DNA of 64,000 nt, taken from assembly GCA_014529385.2 (NCBI GenBank), contig CM043958.1:83951525-84015524 (forward strand), in the 5' to 3' direction. The notes under the pieces are model-generated. The model was not told the DNA's origin, made no database searches, and saw only the letters and a program-made list of their open reading frames with translations. Of the stretch, positions 22,621 through 33,985 are shown in pieces. The stretch comes from Adiantum capillus-veneris (lineage: Eukaryota > Streptophyta > Polypodiopsida > Polypodiales > Pteridaceae). The stretch's first letter is position 1; each line of letters begins with the position of its first letter. Both the position numbers and the translations under genes were made by a program.

Positions 22621-24035
22621 CTGAAGCAACCCATCCAGTTTTGACCCATTTGGAGTCAGTTTGACTTCGTATGTCAAATTTGATGCTTTGTAGCCTTCGA
22701 GCTCTTTCCTGCTTTTCGAGAGATTACTTTGATTGTTTTTATGAAACCAACCATATACATTGTGTATAGACCCAGTCTACAAGTTGTCCGTGGAGTCAGA
22801 CTCCAATTCTGGCATCTATCAAAAACTAGCTTTTCTATTTGGGACCCCCCTTTACCCTTGCCGAATGGTCAACTGTTGATAGAAGTGTTCTATTCTATAG
22901 GAGCATGCTACAGTTCAAGTCTCGTTCAATTTGGTTGAGCTGACAGGCCGCTATGGTCAATTTTTAGTCGTAGGACTTCGTGCACTGCTCGGATTCTAGG
23001 GTTTTTTCCTAGGGTTTAGACTAGCTACCAGTCATACAGAATGGATCATTGATAAGTATAGAACTTACCCCTCATGTCTCGTGTGAGATGGCACTGTAAA
23101 CGAGCGATTGTGGACTCCGAAAATCGTGTGCGAAGAAGGTCGAAAGCTCTCTCTCTAAGGGCGACAAGTGGAAATGAGGTGATTTTAGACTACCTTGGAT
23201 ATCTACACTCAGACTTCCCAAACCATTTTTTCCCAAATTCCCCAGTTAGGCCTACTAGGCCGTGAAATCTATGTTAGACTCAAAAATTTTCGCAATCGGA
23301 TTTCTGTAGCTCATTCTACAAGAATTCTGCAAAAGTAGGCCTTGGCCGCCTAATTTAGGCTTCCCGCTTCCATCTATCAATTTGATTGAAATTTTTTGTG
23401 CCTGTCCTTCTGATTATCTGCGTATCTGCAGTTTTTTCATCTGAGCTCTTTTGTTATTTATTATTATTATTTGATCTGTTTATTAAAAAATTAAAGAAAA
23501 TAACAAAATGTGCTAAAAAAACAAAGTGAAAATCCAATAATTAAGAAAATCCATTGAAAAACACAACTTTATTTTTTTTTGTTGGATTTCTAGTCCCAAT
23601 ATCAAGAAAAATGATGAAAAATAACAAGAAAATACTATTTTTTGATAGTATATACACTAGTTACACTCATCTGGGAGATGTTATCAGTTAAGTTTCCCTT
23701 GTTGATGACTTGTAAGGGCATTATTAAGTAATTTTGTAAAAAATTACACGTTAACATCAAATTTTTTCCTCCCTCTTCAAACATTGCCCTTAATTACTTA
23801 GTTCCCTTCCACCCCTCCTAAATGGCGTACTCCGGGACGACTGTGTGCATGGGTTGCACAATCGTATCTATGAATAGCCTTGGTTGGCTCTACCATGCTT
23901 TGAGGATCAATGCAACTCGAACCATTATGTTGTGCAAGAGGTGGGTCTTGAATAATTAACTCAAGGGTTTCTGATGTCGAGGTTTTCTTTTGCTGTCTTC
24001 CAAAAAGCAATTCTTGTAGCTTTTGTTCTCTTTGC
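22621..24035. other. anonymous DNA upstream of element D
   Basis: No convincing gene. AT-rich around 23440-23660. A primer-binding site would be expected near 24.03 kb on the minus strand but none was identified. Confidence 0.4.
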
Positions 24036-24336
24036 TTATACTTATTTTATGATTTTGAAGCTTAAATTCCTACTTATGATGAAATTAGGCCACGGGTCGG
24101 TGAAGCCAAACGCTATAAATACCGTGAAATGCTACGTCAATGCGTAGAGCTCTTACCTACGATTGCAACGCAACAAACACGACTGCAATGTGACAACCGG
24201 GGAGGGAGTAGGAAGCACAAGAAGAAGAGAAGTGAGCGCCGTTAGCTCAAGTTGTGTTTCATTAACCAAAAACTTATAAAAAACTTACAAAAGTTGGCTT
24301 TTATAACTTAGCCAAGGTTTTTGGTGATCAAAACTA
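24036..24336 (-). repeat. candidate right LTR (5' LTR) of element D, truncated
   Basis: Direct repeat of 17666-17965 (shared blocks such as TTTTATGATTTTGAAGC, GGGAGGGAGTAGGAAGC, ACTTATAAAAAACTTACAAA). It stops where the Mutator-like element begins and does not reappear beyond it. Confidence 0.5.
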
Positions 24337-24340
24337 ATAT

Positions 24341-25409
24341 TAATGAAATGGAGTCCATGCTCTTAAATGAAATGAGTTTTTACAAACTAAAATAACAAAA
24401 AAAAGTGGAAGAGTACGAAAAAGACTTTGTGTGACCCAATTTTCAATGGTCCTCTTTAAAGAAAGAGGTACACAAATGTCAACACCTTTCACAAAAACCT
24501 AAAGAAAATATTAAAAAACAAGAAATTGTATACGTGTCCTCCATCCGATCGACTTACATCCACGGTCCACAATTTGCACCCAAAATCCACCTACCTCACT
24601 ATGGTCTTCTACAGATCAACAAACATAATATTGTTTTGTGACACTACATGTTTAAAAATAATAGTGTCACTTTCTATTTTTCTCAAAGAAGCTTTTTATT
24701 AGGAAATTCTTGTCAATAGCCTTATGTAGGCATAGTGAATTTTCACCTTGTTTAATCTTTATTGCTTCTTGACAATTGAAATCCATTTTTTAATGCTTAG
24801 CATGTAATTTTGTCACAAATTGTCTCGCAAAAAACGGCAATTTTGTTTAAAAATAATGAAGCAATTCATCTCCAAAGGCTACATAATCAACTCAAATTCT
24901 AGTTTGAGTATTTTGTATTTATAGACAATTAGTATTTGGCCTCTAAAGGCCTTAGAATCCATATGATGAAGGTAGTTCAATTTTTTTTGCTGGACACGTG
25001 TCCCTCAAAAGAGCCTTAAAAAGTATTGAAGAGAATTGAAAAGAAAGAAACCATGTTCTTTCAATTGATCTTTCCCAAAACCATGTTCTTTCAAACGATC
25101 TTTCCCAAAAGCTCAATTCATTTCTGGCCTGCAAAAGGCCATAGTGGGGTGGGTGGATTTTTGGTGCAAATTTTGGACCGTGGATGCAAGTCGTTCCAAT
25201 GGAGGACACGTGTACAATCTGCTTGTTTTTTAATATTTTTTCTAGGTTTTTGTGAAAGGTGTTGACAATTGTGTACCTCTTTCTTTAAAGAGGACCGTTG
25301 AAATTTTTGTCACACACAATCTTTTTCGTCCTCTTTCACCCTTTTTGTTTAATTTTAGTTTGTAAAATAGTTCTTTCATTTAAGAGCATGGGCTCCATAT
25401 CATAAAAAA
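24341..25409. mobile_element. non-autonomous Mutator-like element with ~270-bp terminal inverted repeats
   Basis: 24345-24605 is repeated in inverted orientation at 25138-25402 with high similarity (both arms read GGAG[TC]CCATGCTCTTAAAT, TCCTCTTTAAAGAAAGAGG, CACCTTTCACAAAAACCTA, CATCCACGGTCCA). Flanks AACTAATAT (24332-24340) and ATTTAATAT (25410-25418) match at 7 of 9 positions, fitting a decayed 9-bp duplication. The 530-bp interior has no transposase. It contains a 30-bp tandem duplication (ATGTTCTTTCAA..GATCTTTCCC, ~25050-25110) and a segment at 24638-24760 that resembles 45690-45820. Confidence 0.75.
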
Positions 25410-26225
25410 ATTTAATATCCTAATCGATTGAATATCTTATTTATCAATCATCTTATGTTGCACATCTTTTGAGAACTATATCCCTTTCACTCTCTCTCAC
25501 TTCAAAGGCTTACGTTTCTTTCCTTCAATGTGTGGTTGTGAGGCACAAATGGATTTGGAGGTCCATTTCTTTCCCTCTTGATGGGGGTCATTGAAAACAA
25601 GATTCCCTTTGGTGTGGGGGTCCTCTTTGTGCCGCTCGTCCCCGCCTTCCCCATATTTTGCAGAGCAACGACAATAGCTCTTTGCTCAACCTTTCTCAAG
25701 TTCGTAGAGTGGCATAAGTGTTTTCAATTGTGGGATGCGTGCCTTTGCTGACAAGAAAGTAGGAGAGAGAGACCTTGAGATTGTGAGAGAGAAAGAGATA
25801 AAGATCATGAGAGTAGATACGCCATGCCGTCCACTGCAAAGCTAGCATGATCTTGTTGTGGGTGCCAATAAACCACCATAGCCCTAGGTGCTACCTTCCA
25901 CCTATTGCCTCACTGATAGAGATATATATAGAGAAGAAGAAGACGAGAATTTTTATTGTCATAGGAAACTATCCCAAGAGACCTTACAGATGTCTCACAA
26001 GGAGAGTTCAGGACTTGTTATTCAAGAAGGACATGCATAGGAAGCGTAGACCTCAAAAAAGAGTTTCACCACATTTTCTCCTACATGGAACTATGAAGAC
26101 TCTACTCAACCAAGCAATTTCAATAAATCGGTAACTCCTCCTTCAAATGCTAGGTGCCACGAGTTGGGTAGTTGAGAGGGAGCTTCAAAAAAAATTAAAA
26201 ATATAATAATATATGGAGAGAGAGA
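25410..26225. other. upstream region of the P450 pseudogene; no gene recognised
   Basis: Anonymous sequence with short GA-rich runs near 25760-25800 and 26210-26225. It should include the former promoter of the P450 gene, but no TATA box could be assigned. Confidence 0.4.
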
Positions 26226-26349
26226 ATGAGTTGGGTGGTGGCAACGGTGGTGGTAGCAAGCGTGGTTGTGATATGGGTCGGCCTGCATAGATTTGGACAG
26301 CGTCATAGCTCTGATCTCAAGACATGGCATCTTGTAGGAGGACAACCGG
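26226..26349 (+). pseudogene. cytochrome P450, exon 1, 5' part (before the element A insertion)
   Basis: ATG 26226 opens a Val/Ala-rich N-terminal membrane anchor (VVATVVVASVVVIWVG), then TWHLVGGQP up to codon CCG 26346-26348. The reading continues at 43999 (CCG AAA ACT), where TLLNFHRLHD follows. The anchor would hold the enzyme in the ER membrane. The later exon motifs resemble CYP86-clan fatty-acid hydroxylases, CYP704 being my best guess. Element A splits the exon between two proline codons. Confidence 0.75.
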
Positions 26350-27650
26350 TGTCATGCAGCTGCGCTTTCCATGTAGAGAAATAGAGCAGAGAAATGCAAG
26401 CTAAGCTTCTTTGAAGCCTACACATTTAATGGTCAGTGATCAGGGTTTGTTAACAGGCCAAGTTTAATGATTAATGTATGCCAAATGCGGCTTAAAAGGG
26501 CCAACATATGCCTTAATGTTGCAAAAAATGAGTATGCTTGAAGTGAGCACAAATGAGAGATTATAATCTAGAACTGCAGTGCTTGAAGTGCTCTACCGGC
26601 CTGTCTTTACGGCTCATCAATTGCTGCTATGGTGAAGAAGTTATGGCAGTTTGAAGTTTAAGTCGACTGCAGATCCGTACCGGATTGAGCAACTGCAGCT
26701 GAGGGGACAAAAATGAAGTGAATACACGGGCTTGAAGTGTTCACTTTGTGGAGCGCATCGGTATTTTCAGATCCGCAATCGGAGTTCCAGTTGCCAAGAT
26801 ATTGGCCATTAAAGATTCACTGGGGGTCGGTTCTGTACCAGTCTCGGTCCATGTGCCAACTGAAGGTTTTGGAGCCTTGCCAGGTGATGTGTATGCTCTA
26901 TGCAACGTATGAAGGTCATAAGAAGTGACGACACGACAAACAAAATCTAGACAAGCAAGTTATGGTAATTTCAAATCGACAACTGTTATGAGCCGGGAGG
27001 AATCTGTGTGGTGCTCGTATTGAAGCACAAAAAGTGCCTGAAGAGCTTCGTGTTCGGAATGTTGTCTCTTGGAATGCAATGAGGGGACGAAGGAGATTCA
27101 CAGGAGAAGCTTGGTCGAAGCTTGAGAAGGAGCTTGATCGAAGCAGGAGAAGCACTCTTGGCCTTGAATCAAAGCAAGAGAAGAAAACAGAAGAAGGCAT
27201 GCATGATTATCAAAGCAAGGTAAGAAGCAGGAGAAAGTTACAACTAGAGAATGGCAATTAAGCCATTCCAAAGCATTGATGATCGAGGCAGTGAACTGAA
27301 TTGAAGGCTACAGGATCCATGGGGCAATCGAAGCAGATGAAGCGACATGAGGGAATTTCTATCACAGTCATGTATTAGAGATTGAATTAGCATTTTGTTA
27401 AGTCCGGTGTCGTTAATGGCCCGATTAATCCTGTAAACGGGAGCTTAAACTCCTAGTTAGCAGCTGATACAAGTGACGGTGCTGTTAACAGCCCGAAGGA
27501 CTAAGTTGTACCCAAAGTAATATTCAATTAATTGATGATTGCGGTGATTTCCAGAGCTGCCAGTGTTTCTTGTTCTCTCTCTTTCACACCTCCCACAGCC
27601 AGAGGCCCGAGCCTGCCCGGCCCAGGTAGCGAACACATATCCCCCTGACA
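26350..27650 (+). repeat. element A 5' LTR (1301 bp)
   Basis: It aligns with 41429-43998 over both ends. A block of ~1.27 kb present in the right LTR (42157-43422) is missing here at ~27083. A PPR-like coding fragment is included at 27007-27083. Confidence 0.9.
27007..27083 (+). pseudogene. PPR gene fragment inside the element A 5' LTR
   Basis: Reads CGARIEAQKVPEELRVRN and VVSWNAM, the canonical end-to-start junction of plant PPR repeats (EAxKVFEE..xRNVVSWNAMI). It is truncated at the LTR deletion point. A longer version sits in the other LTR. Confidence 0.7.
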
Positions 27651-27654
27651 TCAT

Positions 27655-27672
27655 TGGTGAACCCGACGTGAA
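27655..27672 (+). other. element A primer-binding site candidate
   Basis: TGGTGAACCCGACGTGAA, 4 bp after the LTR end. The cognate tRNA was not identified. Confidence 0.55.
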
Positions 27673-27785
27673 ACGAGCCCGGGTGGGAGGTAAAGATGGA
27701 GATACCATAACAATTGAATCAATTTATTGACGGTTTCAGTTCAAATGGATTTGATAAAATTCTGGCAGTTACAGATTTGCCAAAA

Positions 27786-28557
27786 ATGATAGAATTGGTT
27801 CAGGGGTATCTACAGGAAGCAAAAGCCATGCAGATAAAAAAGCAAATTGATAATGTTGTAGAGCTAGCACTTGATGCTGTTTGGGAGCAGTATTATATTT
27901 TTCAGGGATATAATCAAGAAGGTTTTATTGCATGTTACGAAGCTGAGATGAAGAGCCAAAATGTTCCAGAAGATTGGATGATTGCAGCTTTTGAGGAGGT
28001 TGTAAACTCGGATTTCAAAAAGCAGGTTCAAGAACTCGTAGAAGCATATCCCACACGGTGGGAGTATTTTGCAGAAGAATTTATTTACGAAAGCTCAAGG
28101 ATTCTAGATCGGGAAATAAAGGAGATTACTGAACGAAGTAAGGTTGTCTTCAGTAAAGGTAAAGGGGATCAGATGCAGATCCTCAACTATGATGAATTCT
28201 GGGAGCATATTTCTGCAAGAAGTAAAGCCAAAGAAAATGCGAAGTTAAAAGTAGCAGATTCAATTTCAGAGGAGCTTATTTTGAGCAATGAAGAAAAGGT
28301 AAACGATGAATTTAATGCTGGAACAGATTTATATGAATTTTTTTCAAAGATTGCTCGCATGGACGCTACCTCTAATAATGGTTCCAGTGAAGACATAGAC
28401 TATACAGCAAGTGGTTCACTTGACATGGATTATTTTGAAGGAGTTCATCAAGCAGATGAGCCTCTATAGTATATTTCTAAAACTATCAGCACTATAGGCG
28501 AGCAGGTTAACATGTTGGGTGCAGATGAGTGCATAAACAAAGCTATTATATACACAG
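27786..28557 (+). pseudogene. element A ORF, first part (unfamiliar acidic protein)
   Basis: The frame is open from 27714 after a TAA, and the first ATG is 27786 (MIELVQGYLQEAKAMQ). The protein is acidic and helical, with VVELALDAVWEQYY, FIACYEAEMKSQ, PTRWEYFAEEFIYESSR and DLYEFFSKIARMD. TAG at 28467-28469 is followed by 29 more open codons to the element B insertion. The frame resumes precisely at 39768, beyond the CACAG duplication. It sits where gag is expected, but no capsid or zinc-knuckle motif was found. It could be a diverged gag or a captured host gene. Confidence 0.6.
28553..28557. other. target-site duplication CACAG, left copy (element B)
   Basis: Identical to 39764-39768. Confidence 0.95.
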
Positions 28558-29495
28558 TGTTTGCGGGTCGCCGTGACGGACGTCCATAACATAGCTCTCA
28601 AGCATCAACATAAAATTATCAATACAGGGGAAGCGACTTGGATGAGGCGTGGAAATTCACTAGGATGTCAACCCTAACGAAGTGAACTCGAAGAGATGCA
28701 ACTACTAACTCTACAAGCAAGTCAATCGCACTAAAGCCAAGTAATCTGCCTATGTCCTTCTACACAGCTATACAATCATCACGCCCGTTCACCATGCAAA
28801 TCATATCAGAATTGCAGGAAACTTGAAGGGAAGCTACAAGGGACTATCAGGAACATATCCTATCATTGTCACAGCATTCTGGGAAGGTACATGGATCGTG
28901 ATCGCTCGTCTCAAAGTATGCAAAAACAGTAAACGGATGACCCTAAAGGGTCGTTTTTGGGTCCCTAAAGTCTCTCCTAGGGTCAAAACAACATAAAATA
29001 CATATATAAACACTCAAAACAAAGATTAAGGCCTAAACGAATGCGTTTGAAACCTTCACCGAATCTTGAATGCTTACACTTGAATGAAAGATCAGAGTAA
29101 GAGGAACACAATGCAAGAAACAAAACTGAATTTGGATTATCGTAGCCACATATGCGATGATTACAAGTTGGAGCAAAGACGTAGCTCTCTGTGCGTAACA
29201 CAATAGTCACTTATCTTCCAAAAATAATCCCCCTTTTCACACTAACCTTAGTGCATTATATACCTAGGGCTTTCTAAAGTGGCCGGCAGCCAACTTCTCA
29301 TGGACCTTTACATACATCATTGGAAAAGCTACATCTTTGACTTAGACTTGACATAGACAATTGACATTAGGCTTTTACAGGGTTTGATGTATTAAACATC
29401 GGAAAAATAATGTGACCACATCAAAACTTTGGTTGGCTGACCCAATGGCCTCCTTGGCTAGGTGGGCACTTGTATGTTGTTATCACCTTCAAATA
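28558..29495 (-). repeat. element B 3' LTR (left)
   Basis: Near-identical to 38836-39763. On the minus strand it holds a TATA box TATATAA (29263-29257), then the short palindrome CACTAAGGTTAGTG. A degenerate copy of the leader palindrome lies at 28886-28906 (GGTACATGGATCGTGATCGC). Confidence 0.95.
29257..29263 (-). promoter_or_regulatory. TATA box in element B LTR
   Basis: TATATAA on the minus strand, conserved in the other LTR at 39524-39530. An inverted repeat CACTAA-GG-TTAGTG begins 2-3 bases downstream, near the expected transcript start. Confidence 0.6.
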
Positions 29496-29530
29496 CTCCC
29501 CCCTTCCTAGCTCGTGTCGTCCCTTGACAC
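29496..29530 (-). other. element B polypurine tract and adjacent hairpin
   Basis: The minus strand reads GTGTCAAGGGACGACAC, then GAGCTAGGAAGGGGGGAG, then the LTR. The same layout occurs in element D (18148-18182). Confidence 0.85.
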
Positions 29531-30632
29531 GACCATTTGTAGTATGGTCTTCTTGTTGATGAGACTCCCGCTTCCTTGATTGAGTTATATCTAGCATGTT
29601 TTGCTTGTTCAAATGGGGTGCCCATTTGCCTTTGATTGATGAACTTGTGTTCTTTGTGATTTGGATGTTGTGGACGAGGCATTTGTGCATGTTGTTGCAC
29701 ATCCTGCTTTACCTTTCCATTTGTGCAGTTGGTCAATGATACCTACTTCTTTGGATACTTTTCCTCCTAGTGCAGTTGACTTTTTATTGGAGCTCGTATC
29801 TCAAAATGTTTGAGACTTTGACGTGTGTGCACTAGCATTTCCAATTTGATTTTCTTTGCCACTTTGTCAATAGAGCTTTGTTGGTATCTTTGAATATAAG
29901 AGCCGCTCTTGTCGAAGCGTAGTTGAGAACAATGTGGCCGCACTTTATCTCTTTCAATATCGTATTACAAATTCTTTATTGGTTTCATTTGATGGAAGGA
30001 ATATATACAATAGAATGGTGATGGGTGTTTCTAAATTAGGGTCTAGAACCTGAATGACCAAAGGGAAAAACCCAGTGGGAAAAAATGCCTTTGGTATACG
30101 CTCTTATTGGGGTTGAACACTTGGAATTTGAGTACATGTTCATGCAAGGTGAGTGCTTGGGAGAAATAAAGTAAGAGTGCGTAATGCAAGTGCCAATTAT
30201 GGGACACTCTATATGTGCACAAGAGTTCTTTCAAAAAAATCATGCGGTGTGAAAAATGAGTTGTTGGGTGCTTCAAGGAACAAATGTAGCACATGTGATA
30301 TCCAAGGACATCTCAATAGCTTCCACATTTCCAAGAAGGGTTATTGATGTTGAAGCTTCTCCACTCATTACTCACTATGCATAGTGCGTGAGTGTCATTT
30401 GGACTCTCTTCTTCACTTTACCAAACTTAAAATAGATACAATTGGACTCTTATGCTCACCTATACCAGCATGAGCGACACAACATAAATATGTTCAACTC
30501 CTCCACCTTGAGCAGTACCTAGAATAGCTAAGACTCTTAAACCACAGAGAATTTTACTTGAAGCTTTGAGACTAATGCCTTGCTAATTTAGTGGCTCAGT
30601 TGCCCGACTCTTGACTTTTATGCCATGTATTT
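29531..30632 (-). other. element B 3' region without a clear ORF
   Basis: Decayed sequence between the W-x-P-K tail and the PPT. Short frames only, nothing recognised. Confidence 0.5.
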
Positions 30633-31264
30633 TTAATGCCGACTTAGACTTACCTGTTCATGGCCTGAAACCCAATGCCATAAGTTATTGAGATTAAGGC
30701 CTCTATCATTGCTTTGGTCTTTGGATGCCACCATCTTTTCGAGTAGGTTGGCATATTTTGGCTCCTCTTGACTTGCTTGTTGTATGTTGATACTTCTTTG
30801 TAAAACAAGTCCTTCAGCTCTAATAGGGCTTGATGTAGACTTTGCATTATTTTCCATGAGAAGCGATTGTTGAGATGTGTGGGTTCTCTGTGATTGAGTT
30901 TCCACTAGCAATTTTGGAACCCATCTTGTTTTTGGTCCTTGTGTGACCGTCTTTGGCATTTTATCTTCTTCTATAATTTGATGGACACTAGGCTTTGGTA
31001 TCCAAACCTGATTATTTCCATTGTAAAAGCCTTGCTTTTTAATTGATGACAAGGTATCCATCTGTAGATTGCAGCAGCCTTGGTTGTAATTTGCTTTTGT
31101 TGGATTTTGGTTGTCATTGCTTGCTTTGGGGTAGAAGCTTGTGCTGCTTGATTTCTCTTCGTTGTTCCCGATTGAGCTACAGTTTTTGGTAACCATATTG
31201 GAGTGTTGCCTTCATAAACTCCTTGTGCTTCAAGTAGATTCACTGGAATCATCCGCTGCTTCAC
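30633..31264 (-). pseudogene. element B: repeat tail with QGxYxGNTxxWxPK motifs
   Basis: Two overlapping frames (31264-30971 and 31196-30633) carry LLEAQGVYEGNTPIWLPK (~31235-31184), KKQGFYNGNNQVWIPK (~31042-30995) and TRWVPKLLVE (~30920). The tail is rich in Gln/Ser/Thr. The function is unknown. The same motif appears at the 3' end of the preceding ORF and in the gypsy remnant at 4.5-4.9 kb. Confidence 0.55.
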
Positions 31265-31327
31265 CTGTTTGTGTTGGGTATCTTCGTTGAAGTCTGATTT
31301 CGGTACCCAAACTTTTCGCGTTGCCCG

Positions 31328-32335
31328 CTAGGAAGGTCTTTTTTTTGCCTTTTGTTGGTGTTCTTTCGCTTGCCTGAGTATTTTGTATTCCATTGATAGC
31401 ACATCTTGTCCTTGTAGACTCGTTGGTTGAGGTGGGTAGGTCCAGACTATTACTTTAGGCTTTTTGGCCCAAACATTAGTGTTTCCTTGGAAGTAGCCTT
31501 GAGCAATGATTGACTCATTTGATGCTATCCACCCTGTCACCTTTTGTTGTTGTGGTTGAACCCGTGTTTCATGTATCCAAACTGGGTCTTTGACTTGGAT
31601 GTTCTCTTTGGATACCAACACTTGGTTGACATTCTTCAGCTTCTTCTGGATCCTTTTTTGTGATGGAAACTTTGGTTGATAGACTTTTTGCTTTGGTTTC
31701 CATTGCATTGTTGATGGTGTGGCTCTTGATGTAGAGGCTTCGTGGGAAATTTGATGGAAGCTTGTTGAAGATAAAGTCGTCTGGTGAGGTTGATATACTT
31801 CAATGTTTACCTTTGCTTTACCTTTTTCTGTGATGGTTGGCGATTTCTTCCCTGCATGGATTTGAGAAGCTTCATGGAGTCTTACCGTTGTTGTTGTTGA
31901 AGCTTTTGATTGTTGTCGAAAGAAGATGTTCCTCCAGCTTTTTGTCAGGACCAGAATCACTTTGATATGATAGGAGTTGATTATGTGGAAAGTATCTTTA
32001 TACTCCCTGGTACTCAATTTGAGTACAGCTTCTGGCACTCCAAAGCTAGTAATCGGCATTTTTGAACTTGTGTAAACTGTTTCTTCTAGCTCATTGATTG
32101 GTGGCTTTTCCATCATGATCCACGTTCCATAAGTCATTAGATTCTTTGTTGCTTCTGGATCTATCACAGTCGAACATGTTATTTTGAGTCCTGTTTTTCC
32201 GTATATGCTGAATTTGATCATCGTAGGAGATAGTCCATCTTCTTCCTTGTCCTTGTTCTTCTTTTGATCTTGCGTTTGTTGAAGATTTGCCGTTGAACTT
32301 GGAAGCTTTTCTCCTTCATCTACTTTCATTTGCAC
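31328..32335 (-). pseudogene. element B: second retropepsin-like domain plus repeat unit
   Basis: 335 open codons. MIKFSIYGKTGLKITCSTVIDPEATKNLMTYG would be a clan-AA active-site strand with D-P-E in place of D-S-G. About 75 residues on, INSYHIKVILVLTKSWRN resembles the L-I-L-G-x-x-W motif. Then come basic sequence (WKPKQKVYQPKFPSQKRIQK), DPVWIHETRV and AQGYFQGNTNVWAKKPK (~31506-31459). Loss of the catalytic triplet suggests a structural or RNA-binding role, or decay. Confidence 0.55.
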
Positions 32336-32543
32336 TTTTTCAAGAGTCGGCTTCTTTGAAACAGCTTTTGTTGTTTCTTTAGGTATGTCAATAATGGACT
32401 ATTCTTGTGGTTGCTCTGCTTCCTTCGTTTTCAATTTTTCCTCATGCTCTAGGATGTAGCTATCTGTCCCACTTTTTCTGCTTTCACACTCACAAACTTC
32501 ATTAGCTTCCTTCAACACCCTTATTGTAAATAAGGGAGCTATA

Positions 32544-33982
32544 TCATAAGCCTTCCTCATCACATAATTTAGTCAGGGTCGCCTCATTCACGCACACATC
32601 AAGAGTCGCCAGTATTTGATCCCATCCAAAGGGTTCAAATAATTGCTCTGGAAAGGGTTCCGGTATGTAAGATTCATCATCCATTGATCTTTCTAGGATG
32701 CAATCCTCCTTCACCGAGCTTCCACACTTTGAAGCACCACACATCCAAAGTTCTTGTTTGGTTTGTAGCCACACAGGTATCTCTTTCCCATTGACTATAG
32801 TAGAGTCAATTTCTTCTAAAGGAGTTCTATTCACATCTCTATAGATATGGTCTTTTATACTTATTTTTGTGGTGATCTTTTTATGTCTCAAGTAGATATA
32901 GTCATAGCCCCAATCTTGAACCATCTTAAGTTGACGCATGAAAGGTCTTCCTAAAATGATATCAAAATTGTTCCCTTTCCAAAATCTACTATTGCAAATG
33001 TATGTTCATATTCAATTCCACAAGAAGTCACAATAATTTGCTCTAGTATACCCAGAGGTTTTTCCGTGTATCCATCTGCAAGTTGCAGCTTCATTCTAGT
33101 TTTCCTAAGCACTGGTCTACCCGATTTTTCCCAAATGTCTTTTGTGGCTATGACTACTCTAGTCCCACTATCAAGTATAGCCAATGTTTTAACTCTTTTG
33201 CATTCCACAAGTAAGGTGGTGTTTCCTTTTTCTCCTTCGCAATATTCCCCCACCTTGTTTATTGGCACATGTTTAGCATTTGCACTTTCTTGTTGAGTTT
33301 TGTTTGATTGTTCATTTGAGGGTAGATCTTGAAGAGGTATCTTTAATCCCATCTTCCCCAAATTGTTGCCTACTTCATCCCATACATGTGGTCTAATCTG
33401 AAGTAGTTCAGATAGAGGAATGGTGCACTGTATTGGAACTGACATTAACTCTTGCATACTCTTTGTATCCATCATCTTGGATACGGCTTTCCTCTGAGAT
33501 GGCACCACTCTAGTCTCTGAGTCTGCCTCATGTTCTCCTATGTATGAGGGTAAGGTCTTCAAGGACTCTAGTTTGCTTTCAATTGAAACTTCCGTCCCTG
33601 CATATCCATTTAGAGATTGAATGTCTCCCTGATAGACTTCATGCCCTGCATTGACCTCAGTTATGGGTGTAGATTGGAAAGTTGCACTTCTAATTGCTTC
33701 CCAGAATTCATTTGGGCATGGCTCATCTATCTCTAGGATAGGTGCCATAAATTGTGATCTTGACCTTGCATCATTAGTGGTGTTGGCCACTACTTGAGCA
33801 TCTAGTTGAATTTCTAGGTTGTTGGTTTCTTGTGTTGCAGTCTTTGCTTGCACATCCTTTTGTGATTCTAGCTCAATGTTTGTTTGAGTTAATGTTTCAA
33901 CTACCTTTGCCTTAGGCATTTCAAATCCAACACTTTTTGGTTTTGTTTCTGGAGGTGGAATTGGTGCTTCAGGCTCCATCAT
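32544..33982 (-). pseudogene. element B: protease (retropepsin) with flanking sequence
   Basis: The N-terminal ~250 residues are acidic linker (MMEPEAPIPPPETKPK). The protease has VKTLAILDSGTRVVIA with an intact D-S-G (~33185-33150), LQLADGYTEKPLGILE and, after a one-base shift near 32965, FDIILGRPFMRQL. Downstream sequence (IYLRHKKITTKI; WLQTKQELWMCG) follows to the stop at 32544-32546. The RT that should come next is absent. Another frameshift near 32550 leads on to the next ORF. Confidence 0.8.
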
Positions 33983-33985
33983 TGC

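Noticed and set aside
22663-22681. TTTGAC...GTCAAA as a fourth element D palindrome
   Set aside because: Different sequence, 6-bp arms, and no A-rich flank like the other three.
27655-27672. Naming the tRNA that primes element A
   Set aside because: The sequence starts TGG as required, but I could not match it reliably to a specific tRNA from memory.
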